A stretch of 64,000 nucleotides of DNA, taken from the NCBI GenBank assembly GCA_018241695.1, contig JAFEDH010000023.1, forward strand, positions 1 through 64,000, in the 5' to 3' direction. Source of the stretch: Pseudomonadota bacterium (GTDB taxonomy: Bacteria > Pseudomonadota > Gammaproteobacteria > Burkholderiales > Rhodocyclaceae). Within the stretch, counting starts at the first letter, position 1. Every line of letters begins with the position of its first letter. The position numbers and the translations under genes were made by a program. Of this stretch, positions 1-7,481 are shown piece by piece. Below the pieces are notes generated by a model, which saw only the letters and a list, made by a program, of their open reading frames with translations, searched no databases and was not told the origin of the DNA.

Positions 1-223
1 CGCGCCGGAGAACCGGCAGAACGGCAACCGCATCGTGATTGCCGGGCGCGATAGCGCACAGGACAGCATCAATCAGGTCGGCCAGGAGATGACCCGGCGC
101 AACATGAACATCCAGCCGACGCTGACCGAGCGGCCGGGCCTGCCGGTGCGCATCATCGTCAACCGCGATCTGGTGTTGCGGCCGTACCAGCCGATGTTCT
201 TTCAGCGGGGGGCCATGCAATGA
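1..223 (+). CDS. trbI: TrbI (VirB10-like) conjugal transfer protein, C-terminal end only
   Basis: Partial gene: the frame is open to the left window edge and only about 73 residues are present. The tail has the typical end of TrbI/VirB10 proteins, with GNRIVIAGRDSAQ followed by PVRIIVNRDLVLRPYQP and a short FFQRGAMQ end. In the family, TrbI/VirB10 spans inner and outer membranes and forms the energy-sensing scaffold of the type IV secretion channel used for DNA transfer. The stop overlaps the next start (ATGA), so the two are translationally coupled, as at the end of the trb operon in Tn4371-type integrative elements. The rest of the operon lies outside the window. Confidence 0.9.
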   Translation, partial: APENRQNGNRIVIAGRDSAQDSINQVGQEMTRRNMNIQPTLTERPGLPVRIIVNRDLVLRPYQPMFFQRGAMQ

Positions 224-465
224 GCACGACCAAGAAGCTGCGGCTCGGGCCTCTGCCCAAGACGGAGAGCACGAAGCTCACGTTCTCGTGCCCGGTCAGC
301 TTGAAGGCCAATCTGGATCGCTATGCGGCGCTGCATGCCCAAGCCTATGGCGAAGAGGTCGATGCGACGACGTTGATCCCGCACATGCTGGAGGCGTTCA
401 TGGCGGGGGATCGGGGATTCAGGAAGGGCACGGCGACACGGAGCGCGCCAACGAAGCCGACATGA
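220..465 (+). CDS. DUF2274 small protein of the conjugation module
   Basis: An 81-residue protein that starts inside the trbI stop (ATGA). The sequence has the DUF2274 pattern: a basic N-terminus with KLRLGPLPKTE, then a predicted helical core (LKANLDRYAALHAQAYG) and IPHMLEAFMAGDRGF. This family usually sits directly after trbI in integrative conjugative elements and its function is unknown. No signal peptide or membrane segment is visible. It is the last gene of the transfer operon seen here, and an 11-bp perfect hairpin follows 28 bp after its stop. Confidence 0.85.
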   Translation: MSTTKKLRLGPLPKTESTKLTFSCPVSLKANLDRYAALHAQAYGEEVDATTLIPHMLEAFMAGDRGFRKGTATRSAPTKPT

Positions 466-493
466 TGGCGTCGCGTACCAATGGCATCCGTCG

Positions 494-518
494 AACGCGC
501 AGCCCCAGGCTGCGCGTT
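494..518 (+). terminator. Hairpin downstream of the trb operon
   Basis: A perfect 11-bp inverted repeat (AACGCGCAGCC / GGCTGCGCGTT) with a 3-nt loop lies 28 bp after the DUF2274 stop. It is followed by a T/C-rich stretch, not a clean T run. It probably ends transfer-operon transcription; the weak T tail makes this a moderate call. Confidence 0.6.
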
Positions 519-774
519 CTTCGTTCTGGATGTTGCGAAGCCTCTTCGGCTATCATGGAGCGACAGGCCCGCCGTTCCTCGGCAATCCCGCACGCTCCAG
601 CGCGATCCGGCTTTCCCTCCCGACGCTCCTATGTGGCTCCTAGCCCACGAGGCCGCACTTCTGCAAAGTGGCCTGAAAACGAGCTAACCTACTGTCCCAT
701 ATACGGTTTCAAGCCCTACGTGATTTGCACGAAGGACTTGACACCAGAACTTTTTTGTTTCCGCGTTCCCGCGC
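519..774. other. Non-coding junction between conjugation genes and chromosomal-type genes
   Basis: About 250 bp with no convincing gene. Short open frames here have no ribosome site and no recognisable product. Left of it is the end of a trb operon, right of it a metabolic gene on the opposite strand, so the attachment site of an integrative element would be expected here. I cannot point to the exact core because the other element end is outside the window. Confidence 0.45.
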
Positions 775-1596
775 TCAGGGGAAACTGGGGGGATCCTGCT
801 CGTTCAGGATGGCGGCAACCCGTTTTTCGAGCGCGGGGAAAAGATGCTCGGGATGGGGGAAAAGCCAGTAGCTGCCGGCATCGATACCGGCAAAGGCACG
901 TCGGGCCATTTCGTCCGGGGTCATCCCGTTCTGGGTCAGCGTATCGCGCATCAGCTGGACGAACTGCTGGGTTGCCGGATTGTTTCCGGCATCGCCGAAT
1001 GGATCGTTGAAGATGCCGCTCTGGACCGGTCCGGGCGCCAGCAGGTGCACACCGATCGTGGATTGCAGCATCCGCAGTTCGCCCCACAGGGATTCGGACA
1101 GGGCCACCACCGCGAACTTGCTGGCGGAGTAGGGCGACATCAGTGGGCTGGGAAGAAAGCCGCCAATGGAGGCGGTATTGACGATGCGCCCCGGCTTGCC
1201 GTCCTTGAGCATGCGCGGCACGAAGCTGCGGATGCCGTTGAGCACTCCACCGAAATTGACGCCCATACAGCGGTCATAGCGCTCCGGGGTGATTTCCCAG
1301 GAAAATCCGGTGGCCATCAGGCCGGCATTGTTGAACAGCAAGGTGACGCCACCGAAGCGATCCCATGCCTTGTCGGCCAGGGCCTGAACGGATTCGGGCT
1401 GGGTCACGTCGGTGGGGACGGCCAGGGTTTCGGCGTCGAGGGTGGCGGCGAATGCATGGAGTGCATCCGCATTCACATCAGCCAGCACAAGGCGCATGCC
1501 CAGTTTCGCGGCCTGGCGTGCTAGACCCGTACCGATGCCGCTGGCGGCACCGGTGATCACGGCGGTGTTGCCCTGATACTGGATGGGGGTGGTCAT
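775..1596 (-). CDS. Short-chain dehydrogenase/reductase (SDR)
   Basis: A 273-residue NAD(P)-dependent oxidoreductase of the classical SDR fold. It shows the cofactor motif GAASGIG near residue 20, NNAG in the central strand, the catalytic Ser in NTASIGG and YSASK as the Tyr-Lys pair. The start at 1596 was chosen over an upstream in-frame start because AGGAG lies about 7 nt before this ATG. The gene lies downstream of tetR on the same strand, with two palindromes in the gap. Substrate is unknown; the accessory context suggests oxidation of an alcohol or reduction of a ketone in the nearby catabolic set. Confidence 0.88.
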   Translation of the reverse strand: MTTPIQYQGNTAVITGAASGIGTGLARQAAKLGMRLVLADVNADALHAFAATLDAETLAVPTDVTQPESVQALADKAWDRFGGVTLLFNNAGLMATGFSWEITPERYDRCMGVNFGGVLNGIRSFVPRMLKDGKPGRIVNTASIGGFLPSPLMSPYSASKFAVVALSESLWGELRMLQSTIGVHLLAPGPVQSGIFNDPFGDAGNNPATQQFVQLMRDTLTQNGMTPDEMARRAFAGIDAGSYWLFPHPEHLFPALEKRVAAILNEQDPPSFP

Positions 1597-1635
1597 GATG
1601 TCGTCTCCTGTGGTTGTGAGATTGTCTGTTTGCGG

Positions 1636-1657
1636 CAAACGATCAGTAAATCGTTTG
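1636..1657. promoter_or_regulatory. Perfect inverted repeat upstream of the SDR gene, candidate operator
   Basis: CAAACGAT-N6-ATCGTTTG, a 22-bp element centred about 50 bp upstream of the SDR start. The size and symmetry fit a TetR-family dimer site. A second 12-bp palindrome (ACCCATATGGGT, 1675-1686) overlaps the tetR stop codon. Function is inferred from position and symmetry only. Confidence 0.5.
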
Positions 1658-1685
1658 GCGGGAAATCAGGCAATACCCATATGGG

Positions 1686-2423
1686 TTAAGGGGCTCGTGA
1701 TCTCCGGGTCCGGTCCGGTGTTTGCTCCGGACATTCGAAGGCAGGGGGGCTGACCGGAGCCTCCAGGGCGCCGGTCAGGAAATCGATCAGGGTCCGGACC
1801 CGTTGCCAGAGCAGTTTCCGGCTTACCCCGTTTGCCGGGTGTTTGCCGGCATAAGGGGGCCGGGGGCCTTTTTTCAGATCTGCCAGTGTGTTGACCATGG
1901 CGTAGGTGAGCGAGGTCATGCGCAGTCCCACAACATCCCGGGGCAGATGGGGCAGGGCACGATAGACCAGTTCCTCCAGAGGTTGCTGGCGCCCGGAAAA
2001 ATAGCGGTTGCCAATGGTATAGAGGCTCGGGTGGTCGTCGTTGTACAGCCGGGCAAGAAAGCGGACATAACGCAGGCCATTGATCTCGTCCTCGATGATG
2101 CGATTGGCCAGCGGCAGGGTCAGAATTTCGCAGATGACGCGCGCTGTCAGCGATATCCCCGAATTCCGGGCCGTTTCCAGCATTTCCATTCTCCGCTCCA
2201 TCAGCGGCGTCATTTCGGTTTCCAGAATGGCCTCCACCAAATTGTCCAGAGAGCCGAAGTGATAGTGCAGGGTCGCCGGGCTGACGCCTGCAGCGGCATT
2301 GATGCTCCGGATCGAGACACCATCCACGCCATGAGCGGCGATCATCTCCGTGGCCACCGCCAGGATGCGCTCCCGGCCTTCTCCCCTTCTTGCGACGGCT
2401 CCTGTCACCTGCTTCTCTTTCAC
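1686..2423 (-). CDS. TetR/AcrR-family transcriptional regulator
   Basis: A 245-residue regulator. The N-terminal third carries the TetR helix-turn-helix (ILAVATEMIAAHG, then SIRSINAAAGVSPATLHYHF). The rest is a helical ligand-binding domain with no recognised ligand. It is divergent from the TonB receptor at 2623 across a 199-bp gap that holds a strong promoter and a 20-bp palindrome, and it lies upstream of the SDR gene on its own strand. The layout fits a local repressor of receptor, sulfatases and SDR, relieved by the substrate or a product. The C-terminus is proline/arginine rich and looks disordered. Confidence 0.88.
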   Translation of the reverse strand: MKEKQVTGAVARRGEGRERILAVATEMIAAHGVDGVSIRSINAAAGVSPATLHYHFGSLDNLVEAILETEMTPLMERRMEMLETARNSGISLTARVICEILTLPLANRIIEDEINGLRYVRFLARLYNDDHPSLYTIGNRYFSGRQQPLEELVYRALPHLPRDVVGLRMTSLTYAMVNTLADLKKGPRPPYAGKHPANGVSRKLLWQRVRTLIDFLTGALEAPVSPPAFECPEQTPDRTRRSRAP

Positions 2424-2471
2424 GGATGAAAGGTGCTATTTAACCAATAACGAAACAGCTTTGGTTTTTTG

Positions 2472-2500
2472 TTGACACGAAACCTTACATTGAGTTAAAT
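2472..2500 (+). promoter_or_regulatory. Sigma-70-type promoter for the first TonB receptor
   Basis: TTGACA (2472-2477), a 17-bp spacer and TTAAAT (2495-2500) match the sigma-70 consensus well. The promoter points to the receptor gene 123 bp downstream. AACCAA (2442-2447) and TTGGTT (2461-2466) form a looser inverted repeat just upstream. Confidence 0.65.
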
Positions 2501-2505
2501 TTCAA

Positions 2506-2525
2506 TACTTATCAAGTGATAAGTA
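2506..2525. promoter_or_regulatory. 20-bp palindrome over the expected start of transcription, candidate TetR operator
   Basis: TACTTATCA and TGATAAGTA are perfect 9-bp arms around a 2-bp centre. The element begins 6 bp downstream of the -10 box, so a bound dimer would block the receptor promoter. The adjacent divergent tetR gene is the obvious candidate binder (inference). Confidence 0.6.
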
Positions 2526-2622
2526 CATTTGTTTGAATTAACTTGCTCTGACATTGAGCAGGTTTTGCCGGACTCCGTGATGTGTGAGGTTGGGTTCGAG
2601 TAATCAAATCAAGAGGAAGCTT

Positions 2623-4959
2623 ATGAAACATCGTATCAACAGCAAGCAGGTGCTGCGAGTACTTCCGGTTTTGATCGCCGCGGCGTATGCCGGCGGAGCG
2701 GCTGCGGCAGAAGTGTTGGAAGAGGTCGTTGTCACCGCTCAAAAGCGGGAGCAGAAGCTGCAGGATGTGCCGATTTCGATCACCGCCATCTCGGGTGCCC
2801 AGCTGGAAAACCGTGGTATCGAAGGCAATGCCTCGCTCACGGGCCTGGCTCCCAATCTTCAGGTCAATGCCTCGCCCGGCAGCAGTCTGATTTCGCAGAC
2901 CTCGATCCGTGGCAGTGTGACCGGCCAGGTGGCGATCTACGTGGATCCGTCGGTTGGTATGTATGTGGATGGCGTGTATATCGCCAAGGCACAGGGAAAT
3001 ATGTTCGATCTGCTTGATCTGGAGCGGGTCGAGGTACTACGTGGTCCCCAGGGGACCCTGTTCGGACGCAATACCTTGGGTGGTGCGGTCAACTTCGTTA
3101 CCCGCAAGCCTTCCGGCACTTGGAGTGGCTCGGTGGCCGTCGATGTGGGTAACTATGGCCGTAATGTCGAGCGGGTGTCTCTCGATCTGCCCAAAATCGG
3201 GATCGCCAGTATCGGCATGGGCATTCGCAACGAGCAGGCCGATGGTTGGCTTGGCAATGCCAACGGTAAGGCCGAGGGTGGCGTCGACCGCCAATCCTTC
3301 CGGCTAGCCGTAAATCTCGACATCAGCCCGGCACTGAAGGTCGATTACAGCTATGACTATTCCAATATCAACGAGACCATGAGCCCGACTACGCTCTATA
3401 GTCTCAGCGGCAGCAATGGCAGCCTGACGACGCTTGGCAACATTCTCAAGGGCGTTCCATTCCCGGCTTTCCAGAATGCGGGGAATTTCCTGATCGCCGC
3501 AGCTCCCCAGATGGCACCCTATGTCAGTCAGAGCCGGCCGGACTCGATCGCGATCGATCCAACGGCTGAAAACTACCAGCGCCTGCGCATCAACGGCAAT
3601 GCCCTGACGGTGTCCTATGCGGTGAATGATCACAACACGCTCAAATACATCGGCTCCTACCGGAACATGAACTACAGCGACCGACTCGACCTTGACGGAA
3701 CGCCGGTGCAGCTGATTTCTACCGGGCGCAATACCAAACTGAGTTCCTACTCCAACGAATTCCAGTGGGTCGGCAATACCGAGCGGCTCAATTACGCTGC
3801 TGGGCTGTATTTCTATCGTGATGATGGCACCACCCTCGGCGGTCAGCTCATCGCCCTGAGCCCTCCTCCAGCCAACGCCAAGTATGTGAATTACCGTACT
3901 ACGGACAATGCCAAGGCGTTGTATGGCCAGATCGATTACAAGGCGACGGATGCCCTGACCCTGACGGTTGGTGCACGTCGTACTTCGGAAGAGCGTGGCA
4001 ACGCATCGGCCCAGTTCGCCAGCACCGGCTATCGTGGTCCGATCACCACCACTATCCTGCCGTGGACCAGTGCCAGCAAGAGCTGGAGTGCAACCACGCC
4101 CACCATCGCGGCTACCTACAAGTTCAACGAGGGCTTGACGGTCTATGCCCGCATGGCACGCGGCTTCCGCGCGGGTGGATATTCTGCCGAGTCGCCGAAT
4201 CCGGTACTGGTAACTACCCCTGTGGATCCGGAAAAGGCGACTACCTACGAAGTCGGCTTCAAATCGGTATTTGCCGATGGCCGTGCCCAGCTGAACGGCG
4301 CCCTGTTCGTGAATAAGATCACCGACATGCAGCTTTCTCGCCTGCCGGCAGGCACCACCAGTTCGATTCTTTTGAATGCGGGCAAGGCCACCATGGAGGG
4401 GATTGAACTGGAAGGTGTTTTCCTGGTGGCCGATGGCTGGAAGCTCCAGGCCAGCTATGGCTACCTGCATGGCAAGTTCGACGAGTACATGGACTATCCC
4501 TACAACGCGGCGACTGCCGCGCTGGCAGGCGTGACCACAACAACACTGATCAACACCGCCGGCAACCGGGTCATGCCCTATGCACCCAAGCACACCCTGA
4601 ACCTGAGTGTGGATGGCCGCCTCGCCAAGACCTCTTGGGGTACCTTGCGCGGGATCATGGACTACACCTACACTGCGGAGTTCTATGCCTATCCCAGCAA
4701 CATCTCTCTCACGGCGGCCAATGCCGGCGCCGGAACCCTGGCCGGGATCAACAAAATGCCGGCCAATGGCATCGTCAATGGCCGCCTGATGCTGACCGAC
4801 GTGCCGCTGGGTGGGCCGGGTACGGCCACCATCTCCTTGTGGGCGAAAAACCTGTTCGATTCGAAGAAACTGTCCAACCTGATCGACTTCGGCTATTTTC
4901 AGAACGCCACCTGGACGCCACCACGTACATACGGACTTTCTGTCAACTACAAGTGGTAA
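2623..4959 (+). CDS. TonB-dependent outer-membrane receptor (first of three)
   Basis: A 778-residue receptor. A signal peptide (about residues 1-29, ending AGGAAAA) is followed by the TonB-box-like segment LEEVVVTAQKRE, a plug domain with LRGPQGTLFGRNTLGGAVNF, and a 22-strand-type barrel that ends in an aromatic residue (SVNYKW). AGAGGAAG lies just before the ATG at 2623, which rejects an upstream in-frame start. The family imports large or scarce substrates using the TonB-ExbBD system, which is not encoded here. It resembles the catabolic receptors common in sphingomonads and steroid or aromatic degraders rather than classical siderophore receptors, but the substrate cannot be read from sequence. 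Two sulfatase genes follow on the same strand. Confidence 0.92.
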   Translation: MKHRINSKQVLRVLPVLIAAAYAGGAAAAEVLEEVVVTAQKREQKLQDVPISITAISGAQLENRGIEGNASLTGLAPNLQVNASPGSSLISQTSIRGSVTGQVAIYVDPSVGMYVDGVYIAKAQGNMFDLLDLERVEVLRGPQGTLFGRNTLGGAVNFVTRKPSGTWSGSVAVDVGNYGRNVERVSLDLPKIGIASIGMGIRNEQADGWLGNANGKAEGGVDRQSFRLAVNLDISPALKVDYSYDYSNINETMSPTTLYSLSGSNGSLTTLGNILKGVPFPAFQNAGNFLIAAAPQMAPYVSQSRPDSIAIDPTAENYQRLRINGNALTVSYAVNDHNTLKYIGSYRNMNYSDRLDLDGTPVQLISTGRNTKLSSYSNEFQWVGNTERLNYAAGLYFYRDDGTTLGGQLIALSPPPANAKYVNYRTTDNAKALYGQIDYKATDALTLTVGARRTSEERGNASAQFASTGYRGPITTTILPWTSASKSWSATTPTIAATYKFNEGLTVYARMARGFRAGGYSAESPNPVLVTTPVDPEKATTYEVGFKSVFADGRAQLNGALFVNKITDMQLSRLPAGTTSSILLNAGKATMEGIELEGVFLVADGWKLQASYGYLHGKFDEYMDYPYNAATAALAGVTTTTLINTAGNRVMPYAPKHTLNLSVDGRLAKTSWGTLRGIMDYTYTAEFYAYPSNISLTAANAGAGTLAGINKMPANGIVNGRLMLTDVPLGGPGTATISLWAKNLFDSKKLSNLIDFGYFQNATWTPPRTYGLSVNYKW

Positions 4960-4990
4960 GTTGCAAAAAAGGGTTTTTCTTTGCGCTTCA

Positions 4991-5014
4991 GGGGTCCACG
5001 GGCCCCGTTTTTTT
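4991..5014 (+). terminator. Rho-independent terminator after the first TonB receptor
   Basis: GGGGTC (4991-4996) pairs with GGCCCC (5001-5006, one G-T pair) and is followed by seven T residues (5008-5014). It sits 31 bp after the receptor stop and 54 bp before the first sulfatase. Confidence 0.65.
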
Positions 5015-5068
5015 GCACAATGGAGAGTATCCCGCCCTATCGGGTGTGATGCATGAAAAGGAGCTGAC

Positions 5069-7408
5069 ATGACACACCGCACGATTCTGCGTTATCCCTG
5101 TCACGGACGGTGGGTCCGTGCCTTGTTGTGCACCCTGGGATTTGCAGTGCAGGCTTGGGCGGCGCCCACCCTGCCAGTACCCGATCTGGGCAAGCCGCAG
5201 CCCGTTGCCCTGACCCAGGATGTGCCACCCCCTTTCCCGTCCATGGCCGCATCCAGGGCGCCTGCCGGTGCGCCCAACGTCGTGGTGGTCATGCTCGACG
5301 ACGTGGGTTTTGGCGCCGCCGGTACTTTCGGCGGACCGGTACCGACTCCCACGCTCGATGCCCTGGCCCACTCCGGCCTGCGCTACAACACGTTTCACAC
5401 CACCGGCATCTGCACGCCGACGCGCGCATCCCTGCTGACCGGGCGCAATTCGCACGCGGTGGGGGTGGGGAATGTGATGAATACCCCCGCGCCCTATCCG
5501 GGCCGCAACGGTTTCCTGTTGCCCAGCGCGGCGACGGTGGCCGAAGTGCTGCGCCAGAATGGATATGCGACGGCCCTTTTCGGCAAATGGCATCTGACGC
5601 CCGCGAGCGAGGAAACGCCGAAGGGCCCCTTTGATCGCTGGCCGACGCGGCAGGGTTTCGAGCGGTTTTATGGCTTCCTCGATGGCGAGTCCCATCAGTA
5701 CGAACCCGTCCTGATCGATGGCACCACCCCGGTGACGCGGCCTGACCGCCCGAATTACCATCTGACCGAGGATCTGGTCGACCATACGATTGCCTGGATG
5801 CATCAGAGCAAGGATCTGGCGCCTGAAAAACCCTTCTTCGTCTACCTCGCCACCGGTGCCACCCATGCGCCCCTGCATGTGCCCAAGGAGTGGATCGATC
5901 GCTTCCATGGCCAGTTCGATCAGGGATGGGACAAGGAACGGGAAGAGACCCTGGCGCGACAGAAAAAGCTCGGCGTCATTCCCGCCGATACCGCGCTTAC
6001 GCCCCGTCCGGCGCAGTTGCCGGCCTGGAGCAGCCTGAGTCCGGATCGCCGCCGCGTCGCATCACGCCTGATGGAGACCTATGCCGGCTTCCTGGCCCAC
6101 ACCGATGCCCAGATCGGTCGTCTGGTGGAAACCCTGCGCGACATGCACCAGCTGGACAACACGATGTTCATCTACATCGTGGGTGATAACGGCGCCAGCG
6201 CCGAAGGAGGACTCTTCGGCACACTCAACGTGATGGGCAACCTGCAAGGCGTCAGTGAAAGTGTCGAGCAGGATCTGGCGCGCATTGACGATATCGGCTC
6301 CACGCGAACCTACCCGCATTACCCTGCCGGATGGGCCTGGGCGATGGATGCGCCCTTCCAGTGGACCAAGCAGGTGGCATCGCATCTGGGCGGCATCCGC
6401 AATCCTATGGTCATCAGCTGGCCGGACCGGATCAAGGATCAGGGGGGCTTGCGCAGCCAGTTCAGCCATATTTCGGACATCATGCCCACGATTCTGGAAG
6501 CGGCCCATATCGAGGCGCCGGCCATCGTCAATGGTGTGGCCCAGCAGCCGATTGACGGCGCCAGCCTGATCTACAGCTTTGATGATGCCAAGGCACCGAC
6601 ACATCATCCAACCCAGTATTTCGAGGTGTACGGCAATCGTTCCATCTACCACGATGGCTGGATGGCCTCGGCTTTCCATGGCCGCCCGCCCTGGGCGCTC
6701 TTGGGAGCGAAGCGACGGAGTTTCGATGAAGACAACTGGGAGCTGTACAACCTCGACCGGGACTTCAGCCAGGCGCATGACCTGGCCAAGTCCGACCCGG
6801 CGAAGCTGCGTGCCATGAAGGATATGTTCTGGGCGGAAGCGGCACGCAACAAGGTGCTGCCGTTGCTCAGCGAGAGCATCACCGATTCGGGCGATACCTA
6901 TGGCAAGCGTACCCATTTCACCTTTCATGAAGGCTTCCAGGGGGTGATGGAAAATGCCATGCCGCGCCTCGCCGGACGTTCCTACCGCATCAGTGCCGAC
7001 GTGATCATGCCGGCGAGCGGGGGTGAAGGCGTGATCGCGGCGGTGGGCGGAGACAGTGGCGGCTGGACGCTGTATGTGGATCACGATGGCGTACCCAACT
7101 ATTTTTACAACCTGTTCGGTGTCGAGCACCTTGCCCTCAAGGGCAATGCACCTTTACCGGCCGGGCCGGTAAAGGTGGGATTCGATTTCGCCTATGACGG
7201 CGGCGGTTTCGGCAAGGGTGCGAAGGTGACCCTGATGGTGGGTGGAAAAGCGGTGGCCTCCGGGCGTCTCGCGCGTACCGCACCGATCTTCTTCTCCATC
7301 GACGAGCCTTTCGACGTGGGTACCGATTCGGGTTCTCCGGTTGGGAATTACCGGCCGAATTACCGCTTCACCGGTCGTTTCTCCGAAGTCGCGCTGGACC
7401 TGCAGTAA
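5069..7408 (+). CDS. Secreted arylsulfatase, formylglycine type (first of a tandem pair)
   Basis: A 779-residue type I sulfatase that hydrolyses sulfate esters. A signal peptide ends near residue 31 (AVQAWA), so it acts in the periplasm or outside. The metal-binding start NVVVVMLDDVGFG is at about 70-82 and the maturation motif CTPTR at 115-119; Cys115 would be converted to formylglycine. FGKWH and the later VVGDNGA-type segment also fit. The last 180 residues form a beta-rich domain, as in the long (about 780 aa) mycobacterial AtsA/AtsD-type sulfatases. AAGGAG precedes the ATG. Substrate is not defined by sequence. A long terminator-like hairpin separates it from the second sulfatase. Confidence 0.9.
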   Translation: MTHRTILRYPCHGRWVRALLCTLGFAVQAWAAPTLPVPDLGKPQPVALTQDVPPPFPSMAASRAPAGAPNVVVVMLDDVGFGAAGTFGGPVPTPTLDALAHSGLRYNTFHTTGICTPTRASLLTGRNSHAVGVGNVMNTPAPYPGRNGFLLPSAATVAEVLRQNGYATALFGKWHLTPASEETPKGPFDRWPTRQGFERFYGFLDGESHQYEPVLIDGTTPVTRPDRPNYHLTEDLVDHTIAWMHQSKDLAPEKPFFVYLATGATHAPLHVPKEWIDRFHGQFDQGWDKEREETLARQKKLGVIPADTALTPRPAQLPAWSSLSPDRRRVASRLMETYAGFLAHTDAQIGRLVETLRDMHQLDNTMFIYIVGDNGASAEGGLFGTLNVMGNLQGVSESVEQDLARIDDIGSTRTYPHYPAGWAWAMDAPFQWTKQVASHLGGIRNPMVISWPDRIKDQGGLRSQFSHISDIMPTILEAAHIEAPAIVNGVAQQPIDGASLIYSFDDAKAPTHHPTQYFEVYGNRSIYHDGWMASAFHGRPPWALLGAKRRSFDEDNWELYNLDRDFSQAHDLAKSDPAKLRAMKDMFWAEAARNKVLPLLSESITDSGDTYGKRTHFTFHEGFQGVMENAMPRLAGRSYRISADVIMPASGGEGVIAAVGGDSGGWTLYVDHDGVPNYFYNLFGVEHLALKGNAPLPAGPVKVGFDFAYDGGGFGKGAKVTLMVGGKAVASGRLARTAPIFFSIDEPFDVGTDSGSPVGNYRPNYRFTGRFSEVALDLQ

Positions 7409-7416
7409 ACCGGGCG

Positions 7417-7456
7417 AAGGACGGGTGTTCCGTTGCGACGGAGCACCCGTCCTTTT
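7417..7456 (+). terminator. Long hairpin with T run between the two sulfatase genes
   Basis: Stem AAGGACGGGTG / CACCCGTCCTT continues inward, after one G-T pair, with TCCGT/ACGGA around a 4-nt loop, giving about 17 bp, followed by T-rich sequence. It lies 25 bp before the start of the second sulfatase, so it may terminate, attenuate or stabilise the transcript. Confidence 0.65.
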
Positions 7457-7481
7457 GTCTTTGACTCTTCGCAAGGATTCC

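Noticed and set aside
466..774. Small open frames between the conjugation genes and the first SDR
   Set aside because: No ribosome site and no resemblance to known small proteins.
3304..5082. A 592-codon open frame on the minus strand opposite the first TonB receptor
   Set aside because: It is a mirror of the strongly supported receptor gene and has no recognisable domain. High GC makes long antisense frames common here.
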